From Xaviernesmea rhizosphaerae (GTDB lineage: Bacteria; Pseudomonadota; Alphaproteobacteria; Rhizobiales; Rhizobiaceae), in assembly GCF_001938945.1 (NCBI RefSeq), contig NZ_MKIO01000031.1, forward strand, positions 62,001-126,000: a stretch of DNA of 64,000 nucleotides, given 5' to 3'. The translations under genes and the position numbers were made by a program. The notes below the pieces were generated by a model. That model made no database searches. It saw nothing but the letters and a program-made list of their open reading frames with translations, and was not told the DNA's origin. Numbering within the stretch: the stretch's first letter is position 1; each line of letters starts with the position of its first letter. This document shows, piece by piece, positions 62,959-64,000 of this stretch.

Positions 62959-63900
62959 TCAGGGAAGGCGGGCAAGCCGCTGGGTCAGCAGCGCGTAAAA
63001 GGCATGGGCGTCGATATCGTGCAGGAAATCGACATTCGGGACGCGATCGGTCACCCGCCACCAGTCCACCACGCTCATGCCATAGGTCAGCTCGCCCTTC
63101 AGCTCGATGCCGACATGGACCTTGCGACCGGTGAAGATGTCCGGCCGCAATAGGAAGGCGATAGCGCAGGGATCGTGCAGCGGCGCAGCCTCCCAGCCAT
63201 ATTTCTGCATGTCGAAGGCCTCCGAGAAGGACAGCATCTCTGCCGCAGCCACCGCCGCGCGATTGCCCAGTGCGCGAAGGGCATCCAGTCGCGCCTTCGT
63301 GCTGAGGCAGCGATGGGTGACGTCCATCGGCACCATGGTGATGGGCAAACCGCTGCGCAGCACGAGGTCGGCGGCTTCGGGATCGACATATTCGTTGAAG
63401 GCGGCGGCTGGCGTAATGTTGCCGCCTTCGAGACGCGTGCCGGCGATCATGACGATGCGGCCGATGCGGGCGGCGATATCGGGCGCCTTGACCAGCGCCA
63501 TGGCGATGTTGGTGAGCGGGCCGAGCGTGACCAGCGACAGTTCCCCAGGCGTGGCAGCGCGAAAGGACTCGATCAGGAAATCGACGCCGTGCTTGTCGCG
63601 CACCGGCATGGTGGGAACAGGAAGGGAAGGTCCGTCCAGCCCGGTCGGCCCGTGCACATGCTCTGCGGTCACCAGATCGCGCCGCATCGGCCGGGCCGCG
63701 CCTGCATGGAGCGGCACGTCGGTGCGGCCCGCCAGCTCCAGCACCTGCCGGGCATTGTAGGTCGTGCGGTCGAGCGGCACGTTGCCCGCAACCGTGACGA
63801 CGCCTTCGACCGAAAGCTCCGGCGAGGCGAGCGCCAGCAGCAGGGCGACCGCGTCATCCTGGCCGGGATCTGTGTCGATGATGATTTTCTGCGGTAGCAT
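62959..63900 (-). CDS. Inosine-uridine-type nucleoside hydrolase
   Basis: 313 residues. The calcium- and ribose-binding cluster DTDPGQDDAVALLLAL lies at residues 9-24, the middle has EYVDPEAADLVLRSGLPITM, and the late His-Asp-Pro (LHDPCAIAFLL) completes the site. It splits ribonucleosides to base and ribose. AAGGAG six bases before ATG 63900 decides the start over an ATG at 63915. Together with deoA it indicates salvage of imported nucleosides. Confidence 0.92.
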   Translation of the reverse strand: MLPQKIIIDTDPGQDDAVALLLALASPELSVEGVVTVAGNVPLDRTTYNARQVLELAGRTDVPLHAGAARPMRRDLVTAEHVHGPTGLDGPSLPVPTMPVRDKHGVDFLIESFRAATPGELSLVTLGPLTNIAMALVKAPDIAARIGRIVMIAGTRLEGGNITPAAAFNEYVDPEAADLVLRSGLPITMVPMDVTHRCLSTKARLDALRALGNRAAVAAAEMLSFSEAFDMQKYGWEAAPLHDPCAIAFLLRPDIFTGRKVHVGIELKGELTYGMSVVDWWRVTDRVPNVDFLHDIDAHAFYALLTQRLARLP

Positions 63901-63911
63901 GGTCGACTCCT

Positions 63912-64000
63912 TCATCCGTGCCGCCAGGACGGCATGTCGCCGGCATAGCGCTGCATTCCGATATCTTGCGCTGTGGCGCGGCGGTGGATTTCCTGCATGA
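63912..64000 (-). CDS. C-terminal end of an unidentified upstream gene (partial)
   Basis: On the minus strand an open frame enters the window and stops at 63912-63914, 11 bases before the nucleoside hydrolase ATG, within coupling distance. About 29 residues are visible, ending DMPSWRHG, with no recognisable motif. It may be the preceding gene of the nucleoside operon; the frame is too short to be certain. Confidence 0.35.
   Translation of the reverse strand, partial: MQEIHRRATAQDIGMQRYAGDMPSWRHG

Overview
The window is GC-rich and packed with ABC importers, FAD oxidases, sugar and nucleoside kinases and LacI/GntR/ROK/LysR regulators. Together with the palindromic intergenic repeats this suggests an alphaproteobacterium of the Rhizobiales (Rhizobium/Agrobacterium/Shinella type), probably an accessory replicon or catabolic island. 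This is inferred from gene style only; no rRNA, tRNA, replication or CRISPR locus was seen.

Layout. (1) 1-7111: end of a short-chain dehydrogenase, an FAD oxidoreductase, a peptide/opine-type ABC importer (binding protein and two permeases, no ATPase here), a second FAD oxidoreductase and a cupin: uptake and oxidation of an amino compound. (2) 7259-13927: MetQ-MetN-MetI, two SfnB-type flavin oxidoreductases and a DszA/NtaA-like monooxygenase, an organosulfur scavenging unit. (3) 14085-17981: ribose-type ABC importer with a divergent binding protein. (4) 18054-18314: a large nested palindromic element. (5) 18492-25041: LysR regulator, an alpha/beta-hydrolase-like protein that has lost its catalytic residues, and an RND efflux pair without an outer-membrane channel. 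(6) 25224-29847: TauABC-like importer with a PhnD-like protein and a fatty-acid-desaturase-like membrane protein. (7) 30155-37957: ROK regulator, SIS isomerase, BadF-type kinase and MalEFGK-like importer, an amino-sugar unit.

(8) 38288-46578 is the most interesting part. A LacI repressor, a FrlD-like PfkB kinase, a polar-amino-acid-type ABC importer, an ornithine-cyclodeaminase-like enzyme, a HutC-type GntR regulator and a FrlB-like SIS deglycase lie together. Near-identical palindromes (TGAGAACGTTCTCA and variants) sit before the kinase, the importer and the SIS gene. I read this as a LacI-controlled regulon for fructosyl-amino acids (Amadori compounds) or a related N-glycosyl amino acid. 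Two inverted copies of a repeat of about 142 bp flank its central block.

(9) 46906-53615: LysR, a nitrilase-superfamily amidase, an RraA-like protein and a PotABCD-like importer; substrate unknown. (10) 53608-54089: a LuxR helix-turn-helix remnant and a small palindrome that shares its arm with the element at 18 kb. (11) 54133-61260: LacI-regulated ribitol operon (XylFGH-like importer, ribitol dehydrogenase, ribulokinase). (12) 61589-64000: thymidine phosphorylase and nucleoside hydrolase, nucleoside salvage.

A composite two-hairpin repeat of about 100 bp recurs at 12442, 32439, 34721 and 61449, with shorter relatives at 20413 and 43623; two copies lie between genes of one operon. All function and family calls come from reading motifs and recalled family sequences; no search was run.
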